Made by a program: the position numbers and the translations under genes. Positions 1 to 10,788 of a stretch of DNA of 64,000 nt are shown here, one piece after another. The notes under the pieces were generated by a model that worked only from the letters and a program-made list of their open reading frames with translations, searched no databases and had not been told where the DNA came from. Source of the DNA: Zingiber officinale (Eukaryota; Streptophyta; Magnoliopsida; Zingiberales; Zingiberaceae); assembly GCF_018446385.1 (NCBI RefSeq), contig NC_055996.1, positions 47,104,365-47,168,364 of the forward strand, read 5' to 3'. The first letter of the stretch is position 1. Every line of letters starts with the position of its first letter.

Positions 1-1579
1 CTTCCCTCTGCTGAAATTTCAGTCCAATACCAAAACTGCAAATTCAGTTCAGCCTTCAGTTTCCAGCTTGTTTCCCTGTTAAGTGTCAAATTTCTTGTCT
101 AAAATCTTGTAAACTCTAGAGAAGAAAGATATCCAGTTATCACCACTGTAATCACAACTAGATTTCAAATTGTTCAGAGACGAATAACTTTGAACTCCAT
201 TTATGCATAAAGAAATAGATTTCATTTTCTTCTTCAATTCTGGACTTTGTATCAATTTATAACTGTTTATTCCCAGAAGACTTCAATTCTTCTTCATCTT
301 ATCTCTTAAGACCCTACACAATGCATAACTGAGAAGTTTACAGGTTTCAACAACTCTAAATGGTTACCATCCACTTCCCAATTTGGCACAAAATTGCCAC
401 ATTTTTCTACAAACTCTGCACTTCTTGAATTTCTGTATTATATTCATTTCTGTCATTTCAGCAATCATCCTCTTTTGTTTTCATTGTTCCATTTCAGATA
501 TGAAATTCCATTTTTTGAATCGAGGATCACTTCACAACCCAACAACCGTCACTATTTTATTTATTCTTCTCATTCAACCAAATTCAACCCTCAATTGCTA
601 TTAAGTGTCATTTCTATTCCATCTCTGCAGTAGTTGAAATGAATCTTGGTAGAAGCTATTGATGCCCACATTCCATTTGTTACTTCACGTTACAAAATTT
701 CATCTAAGCTTCTCCTTTCCTTGATGTCATTTCTAAATTTTTGATACCCATTCATTCCAAACTGCACAGCTTTCCAACTTTATCAGAATTGCTCAATTCT
801 GCATTAATCTCACAGGGTTCTGAATTCCAGATTGGTAACTCATTATTCACATATGATGTTCCTGCTTCTAACTTCAAGCTTAACAATTTATTCCCATAGA
901 ACTTTATAATCATTTAGTAAAATAATAGCTTGAATTCTCATCATGTTTCAGCAAGTGACATCAATTAGAAAGTTCACTGCAATTCAGAATTTCAGCAACT
1001 TGATACTGTCAAAATCCTGTCTAGCAGGTTTGTAAAATTTGGAAAGAAAATAAATAACAATTGCCTAGGAAATACAAGAATTTCAATTCATTTCCAAAGG
1101 TTTCAAGGGCTGATAATGAAAGAGTTACACACTCTTGTTTTCATTTGTTTCTGAATTCTGTTTCTAGCATTTTTACCTCACTGTTTAAAGTAAATGATAC
1201 TCCATTCAAGTGCTCAGTTGATGAAATAATTACCCACCAATTGAGTTCCGAATTCTGGTCCATTTAAATCACATTCCAGTAGCTACAAAAACCCACTGTT
1301 CTGGCATTTATTTGTCTAGAATGAATTCTCAAGGCATCCTTTCTTATTTTACAGATGCCATGAAAGGTAGCATACCATTTGTTCAAGCATCTTCTTAAAT
1401 TTCAACTGGATATTGCATTCCAAATCTTGATACAAAATTTTCAAAAAGAAAACACCATAGTATCAGTTCCCGGAATTCCAAGCTGTTCACAATACTCCTT
1501 TTCACAACCAAATGTATCAATTATTGGAACAATGACACACAGCCAACAACTTCCACTATGAAACTCAATCAAAGGCTAA
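1..1579 (-). repeat. Probable 3' LTR of the Athila element (partial)
   Basis: AT-rich sequence with no convincing reading frame, lying just beyond a purine tract (1580-1592 as read on the minus strand). That is where the 3' LTR of a minus-strand element should be. The second LTR is not in the window, so the boundary and identity are inferred from position only. Recurrent AATTC and TTCCA words are visible, but I see no ordered tandem repeat. Confidence 0.35.
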
Positions 1580-2247
1580 CCCTTCCCCCACACATAATTC
1601 TTTGTATGTCCCAAGGTAACCACATCCAAAGAAATAAGACATGAGAAAAGAATAAAGATATGATGATTCATGACAAGAAAAATAGCGAAGATAAATGTGG
1701 GCAATATGCTAATGGAGTAAATTTCATAAAGGGGACTTAAATCTTCTTAGTGGTACTAAATAGATTTAAAGCAGGTTCTAGAGTGGAATAAGCCACAAGA
1801 GCATCACTCAAATATGCCCAAACCTCACTAGGTAAATAAAAGTTATCATACCATTCCATCAATCAAGAATCCATCACTTAGTGTTCACCTCATGCAATCC
1901 TAGAGTTCATTCATGCCATAAAGTTCCTCAACTCAATAATCAAATTTAACGTTCCTTTCAAAACCTCCAAAAATGATACAAAAAATTGTTAAAAAGGATG
2001 AAGTACCATTTATTCCTAAAATAAAGACTACCAAACTTAAAGAAAAGGTAATTGCAATGAACATAAATCCAAAAGTCTGAAATAATAATGATGTAAACAT
2101 AAAAACTATTAAGGAGACTAAGGATTTATTAATGCAAAAAGAGAACTCAAAACCAAACCAAAAGCTCTATCTAAAGAAATAAGAAGACTACTAAGATCCT
2201 AAAATTTATTCATCTTCAAATGAAAAGAGATAGAGTGAAACTCCCCT
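1580..2247 (-). other. Athila 3' noncoding region with polypurine tract
   Basis: Between the integrase end and the presumed LTR. On the minus strand it finishes in a purine tract, TGTGGGGGAAGGG (1580-1592), the usual primer for plus-strand synthesis. The rest is AT-rich with no coding evidence, as expected for the long spacer that Athila elements carry after pol. Confidence 0.45.
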
Positions 2248-3520
2248 TTAGCCCGGGTAGATAACATCAAAATGGTCCATTTCCTCCACCACCAAACCAT
2301 TAACTCCTTCATGGAACTTCTTAAGCCTATGCCCATTCACTTTAAGAATCCGGCCAGTAGACATATCCTGAATCTCAGCCACTCCATAAGAGAAAACATT
2401 AGTAACACAAAAAGGTCCTTCCCATCTAGATCTCAACTTACCTTTAATCAATTTGAGATGAGATCAATATAAAAGTACTTTGTCACCAATTTCAAATTCT
2501 TTCACCTCAATTTGTTTATCATGAAATTTCTTGGTCTTTTCATTATAAATCCGTGAGTTCTCATAGGCTTCCAACCTAATTTCCTCGAGTTCTTGAGTTG
2601 CAATTTCCTCTCTTCTCCAACCATGTTGCTATCAAAATTACATGCTTTGACTGCCCAATACGCCCTATACTCAATCTCCACGGGGTAGATGATAAACTTT
2701 TCCATACACAATCTTGTTTGGAGACATTCCTATAGGGGGCTTGAAAGCAGTCCTATAAGCCCACAGTGCATCTTCAAGTCTTTTGCTTTAGTCCTTCCTA
2801 TCTAGTCCCATAGTCTTTTCAAGAATTACCTTCACTTCCCTATTAGACACCTCTGCTTGCCCATTTGTTTAAGGGTGATAGGATGTAGAAACTTTGTGGG
2901 TAACCCCATACTTATGTAGAAAAGCTTTTATATGTCTGTTACAAAAATGAGACCCTTGATCACTTATGATCGCATTGGGTATTACAAACCTGTAAAATAT
3001 GTGAGACCTGACAAAGCTAACAACAACAGAAGAGTCATCAACCCGAGTGGGAATGACCTCCACCCATTTGGAAACATAATCAACTGCCAATAAGATATAT
3101 GCAAATCCAAAAGAGGCAGGAAATGAACCCATAAAGTCAATACCCCAAACATCAAAAACCTCACAAAATAAAATGAATTGTTGAGGTAATTTCATTTCTA
3201 AGTCCTATGTTCCCAGTTCGTTGACACCTATCACATGATCTATAAAAAGCATAAGCATCACGAAAAAGGGTAGGCCAGTACAAAACATATTCTAAAACTT
3301 TTCTAGCAGTTCTTTGCGGTCCAAAATGTCCCCCACACATAAAAGAATGACAAAAAGTAAGTACAGACTGAAACTCATAATTAAATATGCATCTCCTAAT
3401 GATCTGACCACTACAAAATTTCCATAGATAAGGATCATCCCAAACATAAAATTTTGAATCGCTTTTTAATTTATCTTTTTGAGCTTTTGAAAATTGTTTG
3501 GGATAAACATGTGCTACCAA
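2248..3520 (-). pseudogene. Athila integrase (zinc-binding, core and C-terminal parts), broken
   Basis: Three frames together cover an integrase. At 3520-3161 is the N-terminal zinc-binding region, with histidines in LTFCHSFMCGGHFG and a cysteine pair in SCDRCQRTG. At 3195-2869 is the catalytic core, with [10 protein letters not shown] (first Asp) and IISDQGSHF (second Asp). The part that should hold the catalytic Glu, 2868-2500, is in shifted frames. At 2451-2248 is the C-terminal piece GKLRSRWEGPFCV. Integrase inserts the cDNA into host DNA; this copy has several frameshifts and cannot make the full protein. Confidence 0.8.
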
Positions 3521-3571
3521 GAAATTAACTAGATCCGCATACCATGGTGACTCACCATGCAGTTGTAAAAG

Positions 3572-3967
3572 CTACTCATCTATGAAATCATCATCAATAA
3601 CTGAATGATCCAAGTCTCCTTCAATCCTGCTAAAGTGATCTGCAACCAAATTCTCCTTCCCGCTCCTATCACGTATCTCTATGTCGAATTCTTGAAATAG
3701 AAGCATCCATCTGATTAACCTAGGCTTTCCATCAAGCTTCTTGAGGAGATATTTCAAAGCTGCATGATCAGAAAACACAACCACATGAGAACAAAGTAAA
3801 TATGGTCTGAACTTATCTAAAGAAAAAACAATAGAAAGAAGCTCTTTTTCTTTCGTGGTGTAGTTTGCTTGAGCTGAATCTAAGGTCTTGGAAGCGTAGC
3901 AAATAACATGTGGAGCTCCATCCACTCTCTGTGCAAGTACAGCTCCCACTGCATAATCTGAAGCATC
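3572..3967 (-). pseudogene. Athila RNase H domain
   Basis: One open stretch of about 125 codons with MGAVLAQR, YASKTLDSAQANY, FSDHAALKYLLKK and ENLVADHFSRIEGD, the order seen in Ty3 RNase H. Directly upstream (3968-3970) the Cys codon normally found in the CDASD motif reads TGA, which cuts it off from the RT; one base change explains it. The domain would degrade the RNA strand of RNA-DNA hybrids during reverse transcription. Confidence 0.85.
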
Positions 3968-5382
3968 TCACATCAACTCAAAAGGTAAGGACCAGTCTGG
4001 GGGTCTAATAATAGGTGTTGAAGTAAGAGCCTCCTTCAATCTGTCAAAAGCCTCTCTACACCTCTGATCAAAATGAAATGTAACATCCTTCTGAAGCAAC
4101 TGAGATAAGGGCAGAGCAATCTTACTGAAGTCCCTAATAAATCTCCTGTAGAATCCTGCATGGCCAAGAAAAGCTTGAACATCCCGCACGCATGCGAGGT
4201 AAGATAAAGAAGATATAGCACTAACTTTAGCAGGATCTACTTCAATGTCCTTCCTAGAGACTATATGACCTAAAACAATGCCATGCTCTACTGGAAAGTG
4301 ACACTTTCCAAAATTTATAACCAAATCCGTGTCAATGCATCTACTCAAAACTCGAGATAAATTTTCCAAACATGCATCAAAAGATGAGCCATAAATAGAA
4401 AAATCATCCATGAATACTTCCATGCAATGCTCTAATCAATCCCCAAAAATACTCACCATGCATCGCTGAAAAGTACCTGGAGCGTTGCATAGTCCGAATG
4501 GCATCTGACGATATGCGAATGTACCAAAAGGGCAAGTGAAGGTAGTCTTCTCCTGGTCCTCTGGGTCGATACAAATCTGAAAATAACCAGTGTAACCGTC
4601 GAGGAAGCAATAATGTGACTTGCTTGCTAGCCGCTCTAACATCTAATCAATGAAAGACAAAGGATAATGGTCCTTCCGACTTGCTTGGTTTAGCTTCCTG
4701 TAGTCCACACATACTCTCCAAGAATTCTTCACTCTCGTGGGCACCAATTCATTCTCCTCATTAGCTACCACTGTCACCCCTGACTTCTTCGGAACCACAT
4801 GGATAGGACTTACCCATTTACTGTCAGAAATCGGATAAATAATGCCTGCCTGTAATAGTCTAGTCATCTCCTTCTTTATCACATCCAAGATCAAAGGGTT
4901 CAGTCATCTTTGTGGCTATCTCACTAGCTTCACATCCTCCTCCAAATAAATCTTGTACATGCAAATAGAAGGACTGATCCCAGGAATATCTGCCAGAGTC
5001 TATCCAATGGCTTTCCTATGCTGTCTTAGAATCTTTAACAATCTTTCCTCCTGATATGGTTTCAAATTATGAGCTATAATGACAGGTAGCTGTTGATTTC
5101 TCCTAAATAGGCATACTTCAAATATTGAGGTAACGGCTTCAACTCATCCTGTGTCTGGTCAACAGAGAGCGATCCTAGGGGTAGAGCTTCTCCTAAGCAA
5201 TCCCCTACACATAATTCTTCTTCTCTGGGCGATTCTAGGGGTAATGCTTCTCCTAAGCAATCCCCTACGCATATACCTGAACTAACATCTACTTCTATAT
5301 CTACGATATCCTCTAACAATGAAACAAATTCATCTCCTTGATCAACATCCGTAGTATCCGAATCTGAATCAATTTTTGACAA
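3968..5382 (-). pseudogene. Athila reverse transcriptase and preceding linker
   Basis: Pieces in order on the minus strand. An acidic linker (5382-5074) holds an internal duplication in which ICVGDCLGEALPLES is followed by LCVGDCLGEALPLGS. RT fingers (4894-4643) show WVSPIHVVPKKSG and RVCVDYRKLNQASRKDHYPL. The palm (4642-4436) shows FGTFAYRQMPFGLCNAPGTF. The catalytic box FMDDFSIYG lies near 4410, followed by GHIVSRKDIEVDPAK and FLGHAGFYRRFIRDF. In-frame stops separate the pieces, including TAG where Gln normally follows FID (near 4640). Two catalytic aspartates are present in MDD, but the gene is interrupted. Confidence 0.87.
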
Positions 5383-5391
5383 AAAAATTGT

Positions 5392-5425
5392 TTGATCACA
5401 TTAAAATAACCTTGGGGTACCAACA
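5392..5425 (-). repeat. Stub of the Copia-1 3' LTR
   Basis: TTTGATCACATTAAAATAAC and the following bases up to CCAACA match the end of the full LTR at 8756-8789 almost base for base. Immediately to the right lies TCTCCCCCTTTTT, the complement of a polypurine tract, which fixes this as the LTR edge. Confidence 0.75.
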
Positions 5426-5426
5426 A

Positions 5427-6156
5427 TCTCCCCCTTTTTGATGTGAGCAACTCAAGTTAAGTTAAGGTAAACTAATATAAAGTAAAAGCAATAAATTTAC
5501 AATTAAAGTATAAAAATTTAAAAAGGTTAAACTACCTCCCCCTAGACTTAATCTTCCCTTCTCTCCCTTTGATCACATAAAAAATGGGGTACCAAAAAAA
5601 ATCTAAGGGTTAAATTTTTCAAAAAAATAAGAAAGTTTTTACTTAAAAAAAAACTGATTTTCAACATTTTGAAAAACTTATCAAGTTTTTTGAAAAACTC
5701 TGAAACTTTTGAAAATTATTTTGATAACATTTAAAATAATTTTAGAAAAATTTTCTAAGTAAAAAAAAATTGATATAAAAAATATCAATGCAGTCTCCCC
5801 CTTTTTGATGTGAGCAACTCAAGTTAAGTTAGGGTAAACTAATATAAAGTCAAAGCAATAAATTTGTAATTAAAGTATAAAAATTTAAAAAGGTTAAACT
5901 ACCTCCCCCTAGACTTAATCTTCCCTTCTCTCCCTTTGATCACATAAAAAATGAGGTACCAAAAAATATCTAATGGTTAAATTTTTCAAAAAAATAAGAA
6001 AGTTTTTACTTAAAAAAAAACTGATTTTTAATATTTTGAAAAACTTATCAAGTTTTTTGAAAAACTCTGAAACTTTTGAAAATTATTTTGATAAAATTTA
6101 AAATAATTTTAGAAAAATTTTCTAAGTAAAAAAAAATTGATATAAAAAATATCAAT
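5427..6156 (-). repeat. 367-bp tandem duplication including the polypurine tract
   Basis: Two head-to-tail copies, 5427-5793 and 5794-6156, each starting TCTCCCCCTTTTTGATGTGA and ending near AAAAATATCAAT. They differ by scattered substitutions and small indels. Because each copy starts with the complement of the purine tract, the element has two possible plus-strand primers. The duplication lies in the noncoding 3' part of Copia-1. Confidence 0.85.
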
Positions 6157-6775
6157 AATTTCCTAAGTTTGTAAAAACTAATTTTGTAGAAATAATTTTA
6201 AAAAAACTTTAAGTCCCTTTTTTAAAAAAAATTCTAAGTTAAAAAGACCAAAAAAATTTGAATGACTATTTAAAGTATTATTTAATTACAATTAAATACT
6301 TTATTAGTTAGTCAATTAAACATTTTATTTAATTAATTGGCTTACATGCTGTGGCGAGACACTATGCCTTCTTGATTATTGGAGCAACAACCACTTTCAA
6401 ACATTTAATTTTCTCACTGAAAGCGTTAAGTCTAATTAAAGTTTAATTTAGACAAGACTTTGAAACCTAATATAGGTTCCAACCAATTGGGTTAATTAAA
6501 AATCTCTTAGGAATATTTTCTTGAGAAATTTTCTTAATTTGTCCCTTATGAAATCTAAGATGTCAGCTTAGTCTATTATAATTTTAGGTTCTAATATTCA
6601 AGCATACAAGATTTTTCAAGTTCTTTATTTCATTTTGTAAATTATTATTTCCCAATTTTATTTTATCAAATTCTTCTAATGGATAAGATTTTGCTAGAAT
6701 TAATTTTAATTTTTTTAATTTCTTTTTCTAGCTCACAACAATTCTTTGTTATAAACTTAAAAGACTTATCAGGAG
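6157..6775. other. AT-rich noncoding interior of Copia-1
   Basis: No coding signal on either strand. It holds poly-A/T runs. One stretch, 6346-6386, resembles 62110-62150 in or near the Copia-4 LTR (both contain GAG or GGCACTA-like bases followed by GCCTTCTTG), which hints at a shared noncoding module of related Copia elements. Confidence 0.4.
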
Positions 6776-7859
6776 GAAGAGATCACACCTGACTTACCTT
6801 GTCGATCCCGTTATTCGTGGCTCCCCCTGAAGTGATGCTTTCTTCCAATGTCGCTCCCCTTCGTCAATGCTCTCAATATTCATTTCGGACGAGCTTGCTT
6901 CATTTTCGTCATCTTGACGCGAGTCCAGAGAAAGTCTCAATCTCTGATTCGGACGACATTTCGTCCCAAGTCACCTTCAGGTTTTTGTGTTTGTTCATTT
7001 GAATGAGCTTCTTGTTCTTGCCTTTGTCCTTGTTCTTCAATTTAGGATAGTTGTCTTTAACGTGCCCTTCTTCATTGTAGTGGTAGCATATGATTTTTCT
7101 TCTTTTTCTACCCTACAAATGATTAGTTTTTCTAGATTTAAATAACTTTTTAAATTGATTTACCATCATCGTCGTTTTCTCATCGTCGAAAGATGATTCT
7201 GAATCTATTTCATCCATCTTTGCCTTGAGGGCAATGTTGTGCTTCGGCTTCTTTGAACCTGCACATCGTGATTTATGAACTTCAAAAGTTGAAAATAACT
7301 CTTCTAAGGTAACAGATTTTAAATCCTTAGAGATATAGTAGGCATCTACTAATGATGCTCATTTCGTATTTCTAAGGAATGCATTAAGAGCGTACCTTAG
7401 CGAATCTCAGTTGCTTACCTTTTCTCCAAGATTCGAAAGTCAGGCGATGAGCTCCTTAATCCTCGAGTGAAGGTGTGTAATGGTTTCATCTTCTTCAAAT
7501 CGAAGGTTGGTGAGATGGTTGCGAAGTAAGTCCCATCTCACGAGCTTGGCTTTGGATGTCCCTTCGTGTAGCTCAAGAAACTTCTCTTAAAGCTCCTTTG
7601 CTGAGTTGTAGGGGTCGATCCGGTTAACTTCTTGTGGCGGTAGGGCGCTCAGCAGATGGAACTCTACTTTATCGTTTGCCACATAGTCGGTCTGCTCCTT
7701 CTTCGTCCACTAGTATTCTTCCTTACCTTCGGGTGCTATAAAATCGAACTTTATTATTAAAAACAATTCAAAATTGGTTTTAAAGAATACCTGCATTGTC
7801 TTTTTCTAACTCGCAAACTCCCCCTCGAACTTCGGTGGGTATATGCTCGGTCCGGCCAT
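6776..7859 (-). pseudogene. Copia-1 gag (UBN2-type capsid with CCHC knuckle), broken
   Basis: Starts at ATG 7859 with MAGPSIYPPKFEGEFAS and can be followed, through stops at several codons, to phrases typical of copia gag: VEFHLLSALPPQEVNRI, FLELHEGTSKAK, LRFEEDETITHLHSRIKEL and ALNAFLRNTK. A nucleocapsid knuckle CYHYNEEGHVKDNYPK sits near 7087-7040; its second and last cysteines are replaced (CX2C has become CX2Y, and the final C is Y), so it would not bind zinc normally. An acidic, Ser-rich tail follows. The start is about 46 nt inside the primer-binding site, usual for these elements. Confidence 0.7.
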
Positions 7860-7904
7860 TGATTCCGTGCTTTGATCAATGGTTAGTCCTCCTGAAGTGT
7901 CTTG

Positions 7905-7916
7905 GCTTTAATACCA
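7905..7916 (-). other. Primer-binding site of Copia-1
   Basis: On the minus strand it reads TGGTATTAAAGC, one or two changes from TGGTATCAGAGC, the usual match to initiator Met tRNA in plant LTR elements. It lies two bases inside the LTR end, which sets the orientation of Copia-1. Confidence 0.75.
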
Positions 7917-7918
7917 CT

Positions 7919-8789
7919 TGTTAGGACCCTTGGTAGCCGGCTAGAAGGGGGTGAATAGCCCCTGCATAAATCAAAACAAAAAACCTTTCTCGGATTATAA
8001 CTTAAAATAAAATAAATACTTGCATAAAAAAGAATAAGGAAACTAAAAGACAGAGGCACCGAAGTTTTACTTAGTTATAACTGGGGAAATTGTTAATCCA
8101 ATGAAGTTAAAGCGCACTAAGAATTTTCTTCAGGTGGAGAAGCCTCTTTACAACAATGAAAGCACAGAAATAGGAAGGTAAAACAGAACAGTGGATGTGT
8201 ATAAGTGTTGTTTCACAATTTCTTGTTGTTGAAAAGCTTTAGGAGCAAGGCTGCTTATATAGCCTTGCTCAGGGAGCTTGGAAGGGTTCCAGTCGCCTAG
8301 AGGGAGATAAAATTTTATCCTCTTCGCAATGGATCACGGTCAAACGTGATCTGGATAAACTTCGGTTCTAGGTGCCCGAACTTGGAAAGTCAACCATGTT
8401 GACTTTTTCAGTCCGAGCCTTCCGCTCCAATTTCGCTCGCCTCGATTCGGGTCTTCCGCTCCGGTTCCTCTTGCTTGGGTGATCTCGACCATCCAGAATA
8501 TGGCTCACCCGAATCCAATTTCTGGTCTTCTCGAGCAAGCTTCCGCTCTTGGCTTCTCGTCCCTTGGAAACGCCGTGCGTCTCCTCGTCCGCCCGCGTAC
8601 TCTTCTGCAGCTCCTCGTCCCTCCGATGCACCGAGCCCGTCGGCTCTCTCCCGTGTCGTCCTTCTTGCTAGTTGCGCCTTTTGCTCAGCGCCCTATGCTC
8701 CTAAGTCCCTGTACACTTAGACATAAGGTTAAATACAACACATAACTTAATTTATTTGATCACATCAAAATAACATTGGGATACCAACA
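7919..8789 (-). repeat. Copia-1 5' LTR (871 bp)
   Basis: Bounded by TGTTAGGACCC and ATACCAACA in plus orientation, next to the primer-binding site at its left edge. It is related in both ends and overall design to the solo LTR at 20223-21120. The middle is GC-richer than its surroundings and holds pyrimidine-rich repeats such as CTTCCGCTC (8400-8550). Open frames in it are shadows without a family match. Confidence 0.8.
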
Positions 8790-9385
8790 GCATATGCTCT
8801 TATGCCCACGTTCACGTTTATGTTCATGTATGTTTATGTTATGTATGTTCATGCTCATGTCTATGCTCTTATGCTCACATTCATATTTATATTCATGTAT
8901 GTTTATGTTTATGCCTATATATGTTTATGCTCATGTCTATACTCTTATGTTCATGCTCATGTGTATGTCTTTGCATGCAGTGCATTTACATTCATGCTTT
9001 AGTATGCCTATGCAAGGAAAGTACTTTAATATGAATAAAGATTTAGTTAGGTATGTTTCCCATTAGGATACATGGATATAGGAATTAATTAATGCATAAT
9101 ATGATTTGAATGTACTAAGTCTCTCGACTCACATATTTTAACTGTTTCAGATAATGAGACGAATGAGGCAAGAGACATTGACAAGTGAGCAAGCTCAAGA
9201 CAATGGTAGTACAACTCGAAGACCTTTTAGTTTAGTTTTTGCATTAGTTAAATGTTTCCCTTGAGGAATAAATTCTAGAACTATATGTCCAGTACCTAAT
9301 GTTGCTCATTTTAAAAACTATTTATGTATCTTAGTTAAATCAAGAGTATGTTATGTGCAATTGTAATTCGGGACGTCCGAGGGGC
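8790..9385. repeat. Degenerate TTCATG/TTTATG tandem repeat and unassigned flank
   Basis: 8795-9000 is a loose array of hexamers such as TTCATG, CTCATG, TTTATG and CTTATG, long enough to create frames of Met, Phe, Cys and Leu on the plus strand that are not genes. 9001-9385 is unassigned, with ATGAGACGAATGAGGCAAGA near 9153 but no clear family. CACTA-1 starts at 9386. Confidence 0.55.
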
Positions 9386-9397
9386 CACTACAAAAAT
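9386..9397. repeat. CACTA-1 left terminal inverted repeat
   Basis: CACTACAAAAAT, matched by the complement of the right end for 11 bases. Transposase cleaves at this end. Confidence 0.9.
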
Positions 9398-9404
9398 GCA
9401 TGAG

Positions 9405-9955
9405 TTTAACGACGGGAGTACCGACGGAATCTTAACTCCGTCGGCGTATACCGACTGAAAATACCTCTGTCGGTACGTACCGACGGGATTTATATTGGTC
9501 GGTAATTACCGACGGAATTAAACTTCCGTCGGTAATTACCGACGGAATTAATATTCCCGTCGGTAATTACCGACGGAATTAATATTTCCGTCAGTAATTA
9601 CCGACGGAATACTATTCCGTCGGGGAGTCCATAATATCGCCGTTAGGATTTTGTGTATTCCCGACGGACTTCTTATTCCGTCGGTAAATAGGCGGGTGCG
9701 GGCGTAAACATTACCGACGGAATTATATTCAGTCGGTAATTATCGGGTTTAGGGTTTTATTATACCGACGGAAATCATATTCCGTCGGTAAGTTTCTGCC
9801 CCGTACCCGTTTTCTTTGCATTCGCTAAACCTTACCCGATAACTAGCCGAAATCACCGACGGAATTAACCATTCCGTCGGTGATTACCGACTGAAGTATT
9901 ATTCCGTCGGTGATTACCGACGGAACTATATTTCCGTCGGTAAATCACGTTTTAG
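9405..9955. repeat. CACTA-1 left subterminal palindromes
   Basis: About a dozen units of ACCGACGGAA paired with TTCCGTCGGT, spaced by short AT-rich loops such as TTAA and TATAT. In CACTA elements such repeats bind the TnpA-type protein and bring the ends together (family knowledge). Variants with GACTGAA or CTGTCGG show decay. Confidence 0.9.
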
Positions 9956-10124
9956 GGCACAGATTGCCCCTTTCCTCTTCGCGCGACCTCTTTCTTTCCT
10001 CAGCGGCGGCGATTTCCGGCGGCTCTCTCCAGCGATCTCGGCGCCCTTTCCTCCCGTTCACACCGTTCCGGCGATCTCTCAGGTATGCTCTTCTATTCTC
10101 CTCTCTCGTTTGCGTTTTCACACG

Positions 10125-10445
10125 GCCGGCAGCCGCGCCCTGCTCGCGGATCGCTGCCGGCGGCCTGTTCACGGCTGGCAAAGTGCTTGCGGCCGGCGGC
10201 CTGCTCGAGGCCGGCAGGGTCCTTGCGGCCGGCGGGCTGCTCGCGGCCGCCGGCCTGCTCGGGGGTTCCTGGGCTGCTCGAGGCCGGCGGCCAGTGTGCT
10301 GCTCGAGGCCGGCGGCCAGCGGCCTGCTCGCGGCCGGCGGCCAGCGGCCTGCTCGCGGCCGGCGGCCAGCGGGCTGCTCGCGCCTCAATGCTCGCGGCTG
10401 GCGGCCTGCTCACGACTCGCTGCTCGCGGCCAGCAGCCTGCTTGC
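10125..10445. repeat. GC-rich minisatellite in the CACTA-1 5' region
   Basis: Imperfect tandem units of about 25 bp built on GGCCTGCTCGCGGCCGGC plus GGCCAGC; the cleanest copies are at 10310-10375. It is strikingly CpG-rich in an otherwise AT-rich element and keeps several frames open on both strands, giving Ala-, Arg-, Gly- and Pro-rich pseudo-proteins that should not be called genes. It sits upstream of the tnp2 gene, probably in its leader or promoter. Confidence 0.85.
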
Positions 10446-10788
10446 AATTGTAGCGATGCTTTGTTACTGTTCGTAGCTGAGCACAATGTAAACCCTAGAA
10501 AATTTAAGTGTCGTGACATATTTTGATCAATTTCGCTATTGTACTGGCATAAAATATAGTTTGATCGATGCTTCTCATATATGTATGATTATTTCATTTG
10601 ATAATGTTATAAGGAACAACATGTTTATAATAGTTTCATTTAATTGTTCTAGTGTAGAGGTGATTTATGGTAATATGATATGATGATCGTGAGATGAAAT
10701 TGTGCACATAATTCTTTATTTAAACTTATTTCAAGTGATACAACAAGTTTAATAATGTTTAAATTTATATTCTCTTTAGGTTATACCA

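Larger units (their letters stand above)
1..5391 (-). mobile_element. Athila-lineage Ty3 LTR retrotransposon, 5'-truncated
   Basis: Decayed Ty3/gypsy element read right to left: linker before RT, reverse transcriptase, RNase H, integrase, long 3' noncoding region, purine tract and probably an LTR that runs off the left edge. The RT box FMDDFSIYG and the RNase H string FSDHAALKYLLKK are typical of the Athila/Tat branch (family knowledge). The gag side is missing: at 5392 the sequence changes abruptly into the end of a Copia LTR. No TG...CA end or duplication is visible at that junction, so this is a truncated copy. Many stops and frameshifts; not functional. Confidence 0.85.
5392..8789 (-). 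mobile_element. Copia-1: gag-only Ty1/copia-type LTR element
   Basis: Read on the minus strand: 5' LTR (8789-7919), primer-binding site, a decayed gag (7859 to about 6776), noncoding DNA, a tandemly duplicated end region with purine tracts, and the first 34 bases of a 3' LTR (5425-5392). The rest of that LTR is replaced by Athila sequence. No protease, integrase or RT can be found in the roughly 2.5 kb internal region, so the element was non-autonomous or lost pol long ago. The base after the LTR (8790) does not help to define a target duplication because the other end is missing. Confidence 0.75.

Noticed and set aside
383..1561. Several 60-80 codon frames in 1-1600
   Set aside because: AT-rich, low-complexity, no family phrases, overlapping frames; located in a probable LTR.
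1580..5391. An envelope-like gene after Athila pol
   Set aside because: Some Athila elements have one, but the region between integrase and purine tract here has no open frame or membrane pattern.
8776..9066. 96- and 66-codon frames rich in Met, Phe, Cys and Leu
   Set aside because: Readings of the degenerate TTCATG/TTTATG repeat; they look like membrane proteins only by composition.
9910..10526. Long open frames on both strands (up to 188 codons) in the GC-rich region
   Set aside because: They are produced by the 25-bp GC-rich minisatellite, whose length and composition avoid stops in several frames; the products are Ala/Arg/Gly/Pro repeats without a family match.
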